DNA of 39,264 nucleotides from Acidobacteriota bacterium (GCA_016196035.1 JACPYM010000052.1:1-39264), one strand, 5' to 3'; positions 25,601-36,000 are shown, counted from the stretch's first letter. The notes: generated from the letters alone by a model not told the origin. A program made the numbers and translations.

Positions 25601-27632
25601 CGAGCTTCATGGCGTCGGTGACCAACTGCAACGCACGCGCATTGCCCGCCGCATAACCCAGCCGCGTGATCAGCCGCGCGCGGACTTCGAGCAAGGTCAG
25701 GCACCAGATTTCGCCCAGGTTGTGCACTTCATTGGCGGTCGAGGAGCCAATCGGGCCACGCGGGAAGGCCCCATCGGTCACGTTGATTTGCGCCGGGTCA
25801 GCATCGGCAAAGGTCAGCGGATTGTGCGGGCGTCCATTCGCGCCAAGATTGGTTTTGACGGCGTAAGGGAAACGGCGGATGCCGTAGTAATAGTTGTCGG
25901 TGAAGTTGGTAGTGATGCCCAGTGTTGCATACGGCCCGGCGGCGTAAATGCCGTTGACGTTCTCGCTGGCCGACGAGAGCAACGCGCGGGCATAAAAATC
26001 CGACCAGCCTTCGCCCATGCCACCCGCTGTCGTCGAACCCAAACCGGCGGAATTGTTGTGCAGCCGGTTCGACAAACCGTGCGTCAATTCGTGCAACACG
26101 ATGTCGTGATCCAGATCGCCATCGCGGTCGGGATTCGGCCCGCTGAAAATGTACATCTGCATGCGCGGCAGCGAGCCATCCGCCGGTGCTGAAAAATTCG
26201 CATTGCTCGTGCCCGATGAATCCTGCGCTTCGGCGCGCACATAATCGTTGCCCAGGCCGCCGCGCCCAAAGTTGTTCGCCTGGTAATTACGCGCGCCCTC
26301 GGTGAAGCCGTATTGATAAAGAATGTCGTGGTAGCGGTTCGACCAGAAAAACAGATCGGTCACGATGCCGTTGCGATAGGCCGCACCCGTCGGCGCATCA
26401 CTGCCCAGCGGCGGCGGGTTGTAGCTGAAATCAAACACGCGATTGACGCCCACCGCGCGCCCATTGGCGTCAATGCCATTGACGCCGTCAACGTCCAAGC
26501 CCGCGTCCACGTTATTGCCCGTCGTCGTGTTGCCGCCGTCGGTGATCCAGCCCAGGTTGTCAAAGGCGGGCAGTTCGCTGGTGAGCGTGAGGGTCGAGCG
26601 GCTGATGCCTACGCCCTGAATGCCGCTGCCCGGCGTGGCGTTGCTGGGCGAAAGCGGCGCGGGGCTGTCATCGTTGTAAACGGAGAAGGTCGCGCTTTGC
26701 GTTTGCCGCGACGTGATGTTTTTGCGCCAGAGCACTTCGCCATTGCCCTCGGCATTCACGACGAAGTAATAGGCCGCGTCTTTCGTCCACAGCGTTAAGG
26801 TCCAGCCCAGATTGGCGAGGCCGGTTTCGAGCGGAAAGTAAACCTGCTGTGCACGTGTCTCATCCTCAAAGGGGCCGCGTTCAAAAATGAAGCTGTGGCC
26901 GTCTTCGCCTTTGCTTTTGATTTTGAGTGTGACCGGATCGAGTTTGAGGCCGATGGTCGCGGCGGCATTGGCGATGGCCTGCGCCGCTTCGAGATTGGGC
27001 GTGGCGGCGAGTTCGCTGGGCGTGATGCCGGCGGCCAGCGTGTTGACCAACCGCACGACTTCACCCTGTGGCGTCAGGCAGGCGCGCACCTCACCGGCAA
27101 AGACCGGAATGCCGTTGAACTGCTGTTCCAACGTCAGCCAACTCAGATTGCCCGCCGGGTTGGCGTAATCAGCCGTGTTGGTCAACTCCGCGACTTGTTT
27201 TTGCGTCAAGCCGAAGAGCGCCGCATTGCGCGACAGGAAGCCTTTGACGATCAATTCCCGCGTATGGGTCGCAGGCGCCGTCAACAAAGCCGGGCCGCGC
27301 AAATCCGTGCCCACAATTTCAGGCGCGCCGGTCGCCGGACTCAACAACACTTGCAACGTCGGCACGCCGGCTTGCAAATCGGCCTGTGCGCCGCGCATGT
27401 CAAAAACCGTGGCGGCATTGCGCGCCGCCTGTTGCGGCGACAGCTTCAACCGCAACTGCGCGCGCGCGGCAGAAGCCGCTTTCGATTCGTCGGTGCGTAC
27501 ATCGTAGTTGGCGATTTCGTCAGCGGTTTCGCCGAAGCTGCGTTGTGATTGTGCGGCCTTCAGCGGCAGGTTCCAGAGGGTAATTGAACAGGTGAGGGTA
27601 AAAAGGAGAACGAACAGGGCCAGACGTTTCAT
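22605..27632 (-). CDS. Secreted M36 (fungalysin-type) zinc metalloprotease with four BACON domains and FG-GAP propeller
   Basis: The protein is 1675 residues from the ATG at 27632, chosen for AAGGAA just upstream and the signal peptide MKRLALFVLLF (1-27); the frame extends 51 codons further without signal-like sequence. An FTP/PepSY-like propeptide covers about 30-310. The M36 catalytic domain (about 315-728) has zinc motif HELTH at 514-518, the third ligand in GEGWSDF (Glu541), and the family motif EVHNLGEIW. A beta-rich segment resembling peptidase-associated jelly rolls spans 728-1030. Four BACON domains follow (about 1036-1380, each with CxWxAxSNxxWxxI), then a propeller with six DGDGK-x-D loops (1382-1675), ending PVPAFGVR. 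It cleaves proteins outside the cell after propeptide removal. BACON and FG-GAP probably bind substrate or surface. A 6-bp hairpin (27669-27687) lies in its leader. Confidence 0.92.
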   Translation of the reverse strand: MKRLALFVLLFTLTCSITLWNLPLKAAQSQRSFGETADEIANYDVRTDESKAASAARAQLRLKLSPQQAARNAATVFDMRGAQADLQAGVPTLQVLLSPATGAPEIVGTDLRGPALLTAPATHTRELIVKGFLSRNAALFGLTQKQVAELTNTADYANPAGNLSWLTLEQQFNGIPVFAGEVRACLTPQGEVVRLVNTLAAGITPSELAATPNLEAAQAIANAAATIGLKLDPVTLKIKSKGEDGHSFIFERGPFEDETRAQQVYFPLETGLANLGWTLTLWTKDAAYYFVVNAEGNGEVLWRKNITSRQTQSATFSVYNDDSPAPLSPSNATPGSGIQGVGISRSTLTLTSELPAFDNLGWITDGGNTTTGNNVDAGLDVDGVNGIDANGRAVGVNRVFDFSYNPPPLGSDAPTGAAYRNGIVTDLFFWSNRYHDILYQYGFTEGARNYQANNFGRGGLGNDYVRAEAQDSSGTSNANFSAPADGSLPRMQMYIFSGPNPDRDGDLDHDIVLHELTHGLSNRLHNNSAGLGSTTAGGMGEGWSDFYARALLSSASENVNGIYAAGPYATLGITTNFTDNYYYGIRRFPYAVKTNLGANGRPHNPLTFADADPAQINVTDGAFPRGPIGSSTANEVHNLGEIWCLTLLEVRARLITRLGYAAGNARALQLVTDAMKLDPANPDFLSGRNSLLAADCASFGGADELDIWNGFATRGMGDGARYNTSTAVTESFATPNLKVGTVTFTDAGALPCSNNGAADPGETITLAVALTNPLCATNASNATLNVVGGGSATYGAINAGATATQNVSFTVPGNATCGAPLTVTVNLNSGLGPVTRTFTINVGQPLVTAAQNFDGVTAPALPNGWASAVTGSGSNWATVTGNADSTPNAVFTPNQSTTGESQLTSSTFLISNVGTRLAFRQRYSLESGFDGGVLEIKIGGGSFTDILTAGGSFIEGGYIQALANDSTCANPLAGRNAWTGDSSGYLTTTVVLPNTAAGQNVQFRWRAGFDCGIANSGWWLDSVSLVGSVLCTTCVVPCTITINPTSQNFVPAGGNGSVAITASAATCNWAAVSNATWINITSGATGTGNGTTQFAGDANLNGPPRTGTLTVAGLTFTVTQGSNCSYTLNPASQTSAAAGGASSFNVQTNANCTWTALSNVNWLTINGATNGTGPGPVNFTVAANSGPQRSGTITVAGQTFTLTQADGCAFSIAPTNQTIAASLTNGTVNVTAGAGCAWTATSNDNWLSITSGATGSGNGPVGFTAAANSGPARSGTLTVAGQTFTVNQANGCTYTLAPTGQAYARAGGSGSINLTAGTGCVWTAVSNDNWITLTGATNGNGNATLTYNVTANPGTFSRTGTLTIGGQTFAVAQAGARTVKADFDGDGKTDLSTWRGSNGTWYTLNSASNSLQTMQWGAGYAPYNDVIVPGDYDGDGKADQAIWRGADSIWYIRKSSDGAAILDLWGASYAPYFDIPAPGDYDGDGKTDLAVFRPATGTWYVKRSSNGSFLIQTHGQNGDIPVPADYDGDGKTDLAVFRPNAIAPAPNWLILNSSTNTMTSIQWGAGYAPYFDTPVPADYDGDGKADLAIWRGADSIWYIRPSANPTSPVLALWGANYAPYFDIPTPGDFDGDGKADIAVWRRSGTWFVKLSSDGSFLGKNQGQSGEVPVPAFGVR

Positions 27633-27749
27633 CAAATTTCCTTTCAGCACGGTCAGCGGCTGTTGTGGCAAGCCTCGGGGTGGCTTGGGGCAAACGAAGT
27701 TGCGGGGCATTCCAGTGAATAAATTCGGAAACAGATTGTCGCGTGTCTG

Positions 27750-27768
27750 GCTGGAGGGTGTCCAGCCT
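27750..27768. terminator. Short hairpin between R3 and the M36 gene
   Basis: A perfect 7-bp stem (GGCTGGA 27750-27756, TCCAGCC 27762-27768) has a 5-base loop. Both neighbours are on the minus strand, where no T-run follows; the TTTAAT lies on the other side. It could attenuate R3 transcription before the protease gene or be a leader element. Support is weak. Confidence 0.3.
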
Positions 27769-27847
27769 TTAATAATTCGCGGCAAAAGATGTGGCGGGCT
27801 GAGCGCGCGTTGCTTGGCAAAGGGGATTGACTGACAAATAGGTAGTT

Positions 27848-29608
27848 CTACGGGGCCAGCGTGGCGTCCCTTTGCGGCGCGTCAACATGCCCCGCTTGCG
27901 CCAGGATGGCTTGATAGCGCGCGTCATTGCGTAAGGAGCGCAAGCGGTGATCGAGGGGGAGATGCGAAATCCATTCCGAGCGTTCCTTGACCGCTTCTTC
28001 AAGAAATTGCAGCGCCGCGGCACGGTCGCCCAGTCCGGTATGCACGACTGCCGAGTGATAGGGCGAAACGTAATGCTGTTGGCGGCGCGCTTCGAATTCA
28101 TGCAGCACCTGCTCGGCTTCGGCCCGCTGCCCCAGGCGCCCGTACAAAAAACCGAGCGTGGCGAAGCTGACGAGATTTTCACCGCGTGCAATGGCGGCCT
28201 GTGCGCTTTCTACCGCTGCTTCGAGTTCGCCCTGCGCTTCACAGATAAACGCCTGAATCGCATAGGTCACGGGAAAATATGGAAACTGAGCAAGCAACTC
28301 CCGGCAAAACGCGGCGGCTTCGTCCTGGCGGTCAGCAAAGTAATAAACCCAAGCGAGCAAGGTGCCGGGGTAGGCGAGGTGCGGCCCCAGTTCCCACGCC
28401 CGTTCGGCTAGTCTGACCCCTTCGTCAACTTTCCCCCGAATCAGCATCAAGCGACCCAGCCAGTTATGCGCAAAAACGTTGTCCGGCCCGTACTTGATCG
28501 CCTCCCGCAAATGCTGGTCAGCCAAATCCCAATTCCATTCCCAGAGCAGCAGCGGCGCCGCGCGGCTGGCGTGCGCGTGCGAAGAGCACGGATCGAGTTC
28601 CAGCGCGCGTAACGCGGCGGCCAGCGCCTTGGGCATACCTTCATTGGGCGCGTACACGGCCGGCCCAAACGCACACCGCACTGCCCAGATGTCGGAAATG
28701 CCCACCCAGGGTTCGGCGTAGTTCGGATCAAGCGAGAGCGCGTAGGTGTATTCATCCAACGCCTCATTCAAGACGCCGTATTGCGTACCGAAAAGGTAAG
28801 CGCCCCGGCGATAGCACGCCACCGCTTCCGGATGCGGTTGCCGGATGGGGCGCTGGGCATAATCGGCGGGCAAGCTGAGACCGAGTTTTTCAACCAACTG
28901 CCGCGCGATCTCTTGTTCGATTGCGGCGGAATCAGCCGCGTTCACACTGAACTTGCCTGACCACAAAACGCTGGCCGATTGCGCTTCGATCAACTGGACG
29001 CGCAAGTCATCCAATTGGCCCGCTTGCCCGGTCGCCGTTAAATGCCCGGTCAAGACCAGGCCGGTGCGTTGCTCGCGGGCGATTTGCACCGCGTTCGGCT
29101 GCCAGCCCGGTTGTAAATACTGAGGCGCAATCTCTCTGAGTTCCAGGCGTGTGAGCGTGCGCAGGTGATGAATGATCCCCAAGGCCAAATGATACCCCGC
29201 CAGCCGCAACCGCTCCGCAGCGTGAAAGAAGCCAGGTGGGCTGACAAACGGCAGGATGGAGCGCGCGCGCCAGCGCGTGGCCGCCAACCCGCCCGCCAAG
29301 CGCACCGGCAAGGTCAATTGATAGCTGCGCGGCCCGCTGGTCGAAACAAGCACGCCCGCGCCCAGCGCCTTGCGCAAACGGATGATTTGCTGGTGCAGGT
29401 TGTTGTTCTCCACGACGCGCCCCGGCCAGGCTTTGCTTCTGAGTTCGGCGCTGCTGAGCACGGCTGGGCCGTGTTTGAGCGTGTGTTCGAGCAAGACCCG
29501 CAACACCTTGATGGCCTGCTCCGGCAGTTCAAGCTGTCGGTTCCGGCTGTCATAAACAATCGCGTTCTCCAAGCGGAACGGCCCGAATTCAATAACCTTG
29601 TCCTGCAT
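27848..29608 (-). CDS. R3: soluble winged-helix regulator with FlgO/TolB-N-like domain and TPRs
   Basis: This is a 586-residue protein. The winged helix spans 5-101 (EFGPFRLENAIVYD, NNLHQQIIRLRKALG, SYQLTL wing). Residues about 115-245 (RSILPFVSP..., AREQRTGLVLTGHL, DLRVQLIEAQSASVLWSGKF, IEQEIARQLVEKL) match the FlgO/TolB-N-like domain that links winged helices to TPRs in CadC- and cyclase-type regulators. From about 261 to the end are TPR-like helical repeats (NEALDEYTYALSLDPNYAEP, AALRALELDPCSSHAHA). I see no membrane helix, unlike R1 and R2, so it is probably cytoplasmic. GGGAG precedes the ATG. The M36 gene follows on the same strand after 215 bp, and the giant gene at 30034 is divergent. 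Either or both may be its targets. The signal is unknown. Confidence 0.88.
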   Translation of the reverse strand: MQDKVIEFGPFRLENAIVYDSRNRQLELPEQAIKVLRVLLEHTLKHGPAVLSSAELRSKAWPGRVVENNNLHQQIIRLRKALGAGVLVSTSGPRSYQLTLPVRLAGGLAATRWRARSILPFVSPPGFFHAAERLRLAGYHLALGIIHHLRTLTRLELREIAPQYLQPGWQPNAVQIAREQRTGLVLTGHLTATGQAGQLDDLRVQLIEAQSASVLWSGKFSVNAADSAAIEQEIARQLVEKLGLSLPADYAQRPIRQPHPEAVACYRRGAYLFGTQYGVLNEALDEYTYALSLDPNYAEPWVGISDIWAVRCAFGPAVYAPNEGMPKALAAALRALELDPCSSHAHASRAAPLLLWEWNWDLADQHLREAIKYGPDNVFAHNWLGRLMLIRGKVDEGVRLAERAWELGPHLAYPGTLLAWVYYFADRQDEAAAFCRELLAQFPYFPVTYAIQAFICEAQGELEAAVESAQAAIARGENLVSFATLGFLYGRLGQRAEAEQVLHEFEARRQQHYVSPYHSAVVHTGLGDRAAALQFLEEAVKERSEWISHLPLDHRLRSLRNDARYQAILAQAGHVDAPQRDATLAP

Positions 29609-29652
29609 CGTGATGCTCCCTTGATATAGGCAGGCAGAAATTTTTTGCGCTG

Positions 29653-29668
29653 TTCAGCAGTTATTCAG
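29653..29668 (-). promoter_or_regulatory. CTGAA direct repeat, 11-bp period, upstream of R3
   Basis: Read in the R3 direction, CTGAA occurs twice at exactly 11-bp spacing (complement TTCAG at 29653-29657 and 29664-29668), 45-60 bp upstream of the R3 start. It is short and would mean little alone. Its interest is that R1 and R2 also carry 11-bp-spaced direct repeats. Confidence 0.3.
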
Positions 29669-29867
29669 GATTTTTCTGATTAAAGGGTACCGGCAATTTT
29701 TTCGAATCCGCACAAGCGCCCGTTTGGACGGTGTTGTAGGGAACCAACCAACGGCGCTCCGGAATTTAGAATAGGCGGCGCGCGCCGTCAATCGAATGCT
29801 CAACCCATGCCCTAAGGCTTCCGAAACTCACACGGTCATGGGGTCCGAAGGCATTTAGTTTAAGACT

Positions 29868-29923
29868 GCCGATTCAGCCGCCCGGTATTTGCGACGGGCG
29901 ACCCACATGCAGGGTGAATCGGC
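29868..29923 (+). promoter_or_regulatory. Nested inverted repeat, possible structured leader or operator
   Basis: Perfect outer arms GCCGATTCA (29868-29876) and TGAATCGGC (29915-29923) enclose a second perfect pair CGCCCG (29879-29884) and CGGGCG (29895-29900) with a 10-base loop. Together they could fold as one stem with an internal bulge on the 3' side, 110 bp upstream of the giant gene. I do not recognise a known riboswitch. A regulator-binding palindrome is the alternative. Confidence 0.45.
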
Positions 29924-30033
29924 CGCCGGCAATTCGCACAAGTCTTCAACCAAAACAACCTGCGGCGGACGTGGCGGGCAGGGCGGCCAGCGGTGTGTCC
30001 GCGCTTCAGTGACAGCGCAAAGGAGAAGTCATC

Positions 30034-33000
30034 ATGCAGCACCAAACCAGCTTTCAATCTTCTTACAGTCAGCCTTCCCGTGGCAGTCAGCCTTCGCGGG
30101 GGCCGCGTTGCAGCAGCCAATTGTGGCGCACGGTGCGGCGTTGGTGTGTTTACCTGTTGGTGGCGGGGGCGTTTGGCTGTGCGGCGCAATTGCTGTTGTG
30201 GGGCGTTGGCGCGCAGCATTTGGCGGCGGCTGATGCCATGCGCCCAGGCGCAAGGCAGGCGTTGGCGGCAGACGTGACCGCGCGTGATTATCGCAGGCTC
30301 TTCGATTTTGGCACGCGGCATGACTTGGATTGGTTGCTTGGCAGCTACGCCATGCCCGCGACTGTCTTTACCGACTACATCGTCACCACCAACGCCGACA
30401 GCGGGCCGGGCAGCTTGCGGCAGGCGATTATGGACGCCAACGTCCATTCGGGCCCAGACCTCATCAAGTTCAATATCCCTGACAACCTGCCCAAAACCAT
30501 CGCGCTACAGTCCGCGTTGCCGGCGCTCTTCAGCCCGGTGACGATAGACGGGACGACGCAGCCCGGTTACCGCGGCGCGCCGATAATTGAACTCAATGGC
30601 ACAAACGCGGGCCTGAACGTGGATGGGCTGGGCATCACGGCGAGCGGCAGCACGATTCGCGGATTGGTGATTAACCGTTTCAATCGTAACGGCATCGGCG
30701 TCGGCTACTTTCTGAGTAACATCCTGATTGAAGGAAACTACATCGGCACGGACGTCACTGGTGACCAAGATTTTGGCAATGCGGGCGCAGGCATCCATCT
30801 GGATTCGCCCGCGACTGTGGACGGCACGGCGGCAGCCGGGCGCAATGTGATTTCGGGCAACAACGGCAACGGCATCACGATCAACGGTTCTTATGGCGGT
30901 GGCGGTTCAATCATCAAGGGGAATTACATTGGTCTGAATGCCGCGGGGACGAGCGATCTCGGCAATACGCTGACGGGCATTTCGATCGTCAATTTTTCTG
31001 CCAATAACGTAATTGGTGGCACGGCAACCGGCGCGGGCAACGTCATCTCAGGTAATGATGTAGACGGCATTTGCGTCTGCACCAGCGGCACGACGAACAC
31101 GACCATTCAGGGCAATAAGATCGGCACGGATGCGGCAGGCACGCAGCCCCTCGGCAATACGCGCAACGGGATTGCCGCGATTGGCTCCGGCATCATCATC
31201 GGCGGCACGAGCAACACAACGCCCGGTGGCCTTTGCACGGGCGCGTGCAATCTGATCTCCGGCAATGGCGGCGACGGCATCGGCGACCCGCCGTCCAATG
31301 TTATTGGTGGTCACGGCGCGCTGACCATCAAGGGCAATTACATCGGCACTGACATCAATGGCACGGTGCGGCTGGGGAATGGCGTCAACGGCATTCGCCT
31401 CTCGGGTGGTCAAGGCACGTTTATCGGCGGCACTGCGGCGGGCGAGGGCAACTTGATCTCGGCCAATGGCGGCAACGGTCTCGACCTGGAAGGCGGCACG
31501 ACCAACGGCCCAACCGTGCAAGGTAACCTGATCGGCACGGACAAGAACGGTCAGCCCGGTAACCCAACAAGCTTGGGGAATACCGCCAACGGCATCAAAG
31601 TTGTGCAAAGCAACGTGACGATTGGCGGCACAACCGCAGCGGAACGCAATGTCATTACCAGCAATGGCGAAAACGGCATACAAGTCAGTGGCAGTTCCAC
31701 CATTCGGGTGGCGCTGCGTGGCAATGCGATTTCCGGCAATACCAAACTCGGCATTGACCTCGCGCCCGCGCTGCCTGGCGGCACGGTCACGCCCAACGAC
31801 GCAACCGACAATGATAGCGGCCCGAATCTGTTGCAGAATTTCCCGGTGCTTGATGCGCTGACGCAACCCTGTATTGTGACCGGTACGCTGCCCGGCGGCG
31901 TGCTGTCATCACAGGTCACGCTCGATTTTTACGCGAACCCCACGTGCGACGCCTCAGGCAATGGCGAAGGTGAGGTACCTCTCGGCTCAACGCAAATCAC
32001 GTTGACCTCAGCCAATACCGCTTTTAGCTTTGCCATCCCCTCGGAAAAGTTAATGGGCCAGTCTGTCATTACGGCGACGGCGACGGATGCTAACGGCAAT
32101 ACCTCAGAGTTTTCCGCCTGTCGCACGATTCCCACGCCATTGATTACGACCCAACCGGCCAGCCAAAGCGTTTGCCCCGGCGCGAACGTCAGCTTTACCG
32201 TCGCGGCCAACAACGCAGTGAGTTATCAATGGCGCAAAGATAACGTAGACATCAGCAACGCAACGAGCGCGACGTTGACGTTGAACAGCGCGACGGCCGC
32301 GAATGCGGGCGCTTATACTGTCGTTGTCATAGGGCTTTGCGATACCTCGACGACATCCAATAGCGTTTTGCTCAGCCTCAAGACGCCAGTCGGCATTGCC
32401 ACGCCACCTGCCGCAGAGACGGTTTGCAGCAGCGAGCCAGTGACGTTTTCCGTCACGCCCAACGGCGACGGACCTTACACCTATCAATGGCGCAAAGGTG
32501 GCGTGAACATCGGCGGTGCGACGAGCGTGAGTTACACCATTGCGGCCACGACCGTCGCCGCGGCCGGCTCCTATGACGTAATTGTGGGCGGGGCGTGCGG
32601 CAGTCCGGTGACTTCGTTGGCGGCGGCGTTGACGGTCAACACCGCTCCGCTGGTCACGACGCCGCCAACGAATCAATCTGTGATGGCAGGCGCGAATGCG
32701 ACCTTCGCCGCCGCCGTCAATGGCACGCCCGCCCCGGCAGTGCAATGGGAAGCCGCGCCGCCCGATTCCAGTTTCAGCGAAATTCCCGGTGCGACCAGCC
32801 CGACGCTGACCTTGAGCAATGTGATAATGACGCTCAACGGTTACCGTTATCGCGCCGTGTTCACCAACGATTGCGGTCAGGTAAACAGCAACGCCGCCAC
32901 GCTGACTGTCACGCCCGCCGGGCCACAAACCATTATCGTCAGCACGACAGCGGATGAGGACAACACCGGACCAGCGACCTGTTCATTACGCGAAGCGCTC

Positions 33001-36000
33001 ATTTCCGCTAACAGCAATACGGCTTATGGCGGTTGCACGACGGGGGCGGTGGGACTGGATACGATTGAATTCAATTTGAGCGCGGGGACGCCGGTCATCA
33101 CGATTGCCACCGATTCGACGATGTTCATTACCGAGCCGGTGTGCATCAACGGGCACACGGGTTTGTCTACGCGCATTGAATTGAACGGTGCGGCAGCGAC
33201 GTCGGGCGGTAATGTCGGGCTGGATTTCATTGGCGGCGCGGATGGCAGCACGGTCAAAAGTCTGGTCATCAATCGTTTCCCCTACGGCCTCGCCATCATC
33301 AATGCCAACCACGTGACGATTCAGGATTGTTACGTCGGCACGAATGCGAGTGGCGTGATCGTGCCGGGCTACGGCAACACCGTCGCCGGGATTAGCCTGA
33401 TCCAAGCAGCTTCTGGCAACCTCATCGGCGGCAGTGGGCCGGGGCAGGGCAACATCATCGCCGGGAATGGAACGGGGATTTCAACTTACCGCGACAGTTT
33501 CGGCACGCCCATACAAAATCGCATTTGGGGCAACGCGATTTTCGGCAACAATGGATTGGGGATTGATTTGGATGGCGATTTTATTACGCCAAACGACAAT
33601 CAAGACGGCGACACAGGTTCAAACAACCTGCAAAACTTCCCCGTGTTGACCTCTGTCACGAATGGTGGCCTTGTTACCGGCATACTCAACAGTACGCCGA
33701 ATCGAATGTTCCGCATCGAATACTTCAAAAATAGTACCTGCGATTCGTCCGGCAATGGCGAGGGCCAAGAATTTCTCGATTTCCAAACTGTCACCACTGA
33801 CGGCAGCGGCAATGCGTCATTGAGTTTCAGCTTTACCTACGACACGGCCAAACCGTTCATCACCGCGACAGCGACGGATTTGACGACCGGCGACACGTCG
33901 GAGTTTTCAGCCTGCGTGCGCTTCTGCCCAACGATTACGCTGGCCTCGAATCCGGCGCCCGTGCCCGCTGCCGCCATCGTGGGTTCGGCTTATCCGACGG
34001 TGACGTTTAGCGGCAGCGGCGGGACAGGGCCGTATTCATTCAGCTACAGCGGCACGCTGCCGGCTGGGTTGAATCTGACCGGCGCGACGCTGGCGGGCAC
34101 GCCGAGCGCGGCTGGGACATTCAATTTCACAGTGAAAGCAACTGATGCGGGCGGCTGCATAGGCACACAGGCATACAGCATCGTCGTGAGTTGCCCAACC
34201 TACACGATTACGCCGTCCACCTTACCCAGCGGCACGGCCAACGTCGCTTATAACCAGCAACTGACAGCCAGCGGCGGCGCAGGCGGGCCTTATCAATTCG
34301 GCTTTATCAGTGGGCTGCCGTCCGGTATGTTCATCACCACCACAGGGCAGCTCTTCGGCACGCCGACCGCGGCGGGCACGTACAATTTCAGCGTGCCGGT
34401 GTTTGAAACGTTCAGTTGCATTACGTCGCAGCCATACACGCTCACGATCAATCCGCCTGCCTGCCCAACGCTCAACGTTTCACCCAACACCCCGCTGGTT
34501 TTTGGTGTCGCGGGCAACGCCTATCCGAACACGACGATTTCCGTCACTGGCGGTGCGCCGCCTTACATCTTCAGCGCCACGGGGCTGCCAGCCAACCTGA
34601 GCTTGACCGGTACCCAGGCAACCAATCGAGTGCTGGGCGGCACCCCGACGACGCCGGGCGTTTACAACGCGACCATCAGCGTCACCGATGCTAACGGTTG
34701 CCCTGGTTCGCGCAGCTACACCATCGTCGTGCATACCTCCACGCCGACGATCATCGTGAATACGGCGGCGGACGAAAACGGAACCGGGCCGGATTGCTCG
34801 TTGCGCGAGGCCATCATTGCCGCGAACAGCAACGCAATGTATGGCGGTTGCAGCGCGGGGCAAGCCGGTTATGACACCATCGGTTTTGCGGCGGCTTATT
34901 CGATTAATCTGACGGCGGGTTTGCCGGGGCCGAGCGAGCCGGTGTTTATCAACGGGCTGGTCGGCAGCGCGCGCGTGGAATTGAACGGCGCGGGGGCAGG
35001 AGCCGCAACGCAAGCGATCCTGCTTGAGAGCGGCTACCACTATCTCAAGAGCCTCGTCATCAACCGGCTGGCGGGCGGCAATGCGCTCAACATCAGCGGC
35101 GCGAACGCCGTCCGCAACGCCGTCGAGGATTGTTATCTGGGGACGAATACGGCGGGCACAGCGGCGCTGCCCAGTGGCGGCGGCCTTGGCTTTTTCAATG
35201 GTGCGCTGCTCAATCGCGTCGGCGGCACGGCGGCCACGGCCAATGTGATCGCGGGCAACCACGGTGCAGGCGTGAATATCGTGGATGCGCCGGGCAATAC
35301 GATCTCGTTCAATAATATCGGGGTACGAGCCGATGGCGTCAGCCCGCTCGGTAACGGCGGCAATGGCATCAGCGTGCGCAACACCATTACGCCCGGCAGT
35401 ACCGTTTTCGTGACGAGCATTGTCAACAACAAGATCGCCTACAACGCGACGGGCATCAGCATCACCGACACGGTCAATGGTCAGCGCACCGGCATCAGCG
35501 GCAACAGCATTTTCAATAACACGCAACTAGGCATTGACCTTGGCGGCGACGGCGTGACGGCCAACGATAATGGTGACGCCGACAGCGGGCCGAATCGGTT
35601 GCAAAACTATCCCGTGTTGACCGGGATTACACCGACAGGCACAGGCGGCACAGTCAACGCTATGCTCGATACCACGGCAGCGAATGCCAGCTTCAACTTT
35701 ACCGTGCAGTTCTTTGCCAGCAGCGCCTGCGACCCCTCGGGCTTTGGCGAAGGCGAAAGTTTACTCGGCCAAGTCACAGGCATCACGGCGGCGACAGCGG
35801 CCAGCGGCTTCTCGTTCAACTACACGACAGCGCAAGTCTTCGGCAAACCGTTCATCACGGCGGTGGCGATTGACGCGGTGGGCAACACCTCGGAATTTTC
35901 GCGCTGCCTTGCCGTGCCAAACGATCTACCCACGATCAGCGCCGCCGCGCCAATCAGTCTGACACAAAGCAACAGCCTCACGGGGCAAGCGATTGCGACG

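Larger units (their letters stand above)
29609..30033. other. 425-bp divergent region with no gene
   Basis: This region lies between R3 (minus) and the giant protein gene (plus). I see no credible gene in it; frames crossing it on either strand lack ribosome-binding sites and family features. It holds the R3-side TTCAG repeat, a nested inverted repeat in the plus-strand leader, and the AGGAGA ribosome-binding site at 30021-30026. The stretch 29690-29860 shows nothing I can name. Confidence 0.6.

Noticed and set aside
27633-27785. Longer start of the M36 protein (51 extra codons)
   Set aside because: The extension is not signal-like, while the ATG at 27632 has AAGGAA upstream and begins a typical signal peptide.
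29609-30033. Known riboswitch or tRNA
   Set aside because: The palindromes do not match any riboswitch core I know, and I found no tRNA cloverleaf here or elsewhere in the window.
30034-30220. Lipoprotein signal in the giant protein (Cys near residue 50)
   Set aside because: The residues before the Cys (AFG) do not fit the usual lipobox.
29860-30447. 195-codon minus-strand frame spanning the giant gene start
   Set aside because: It lacks a ribosome-binding site and covers the AGGAGA-ATG start and N-terminus of the plus-strand gene.
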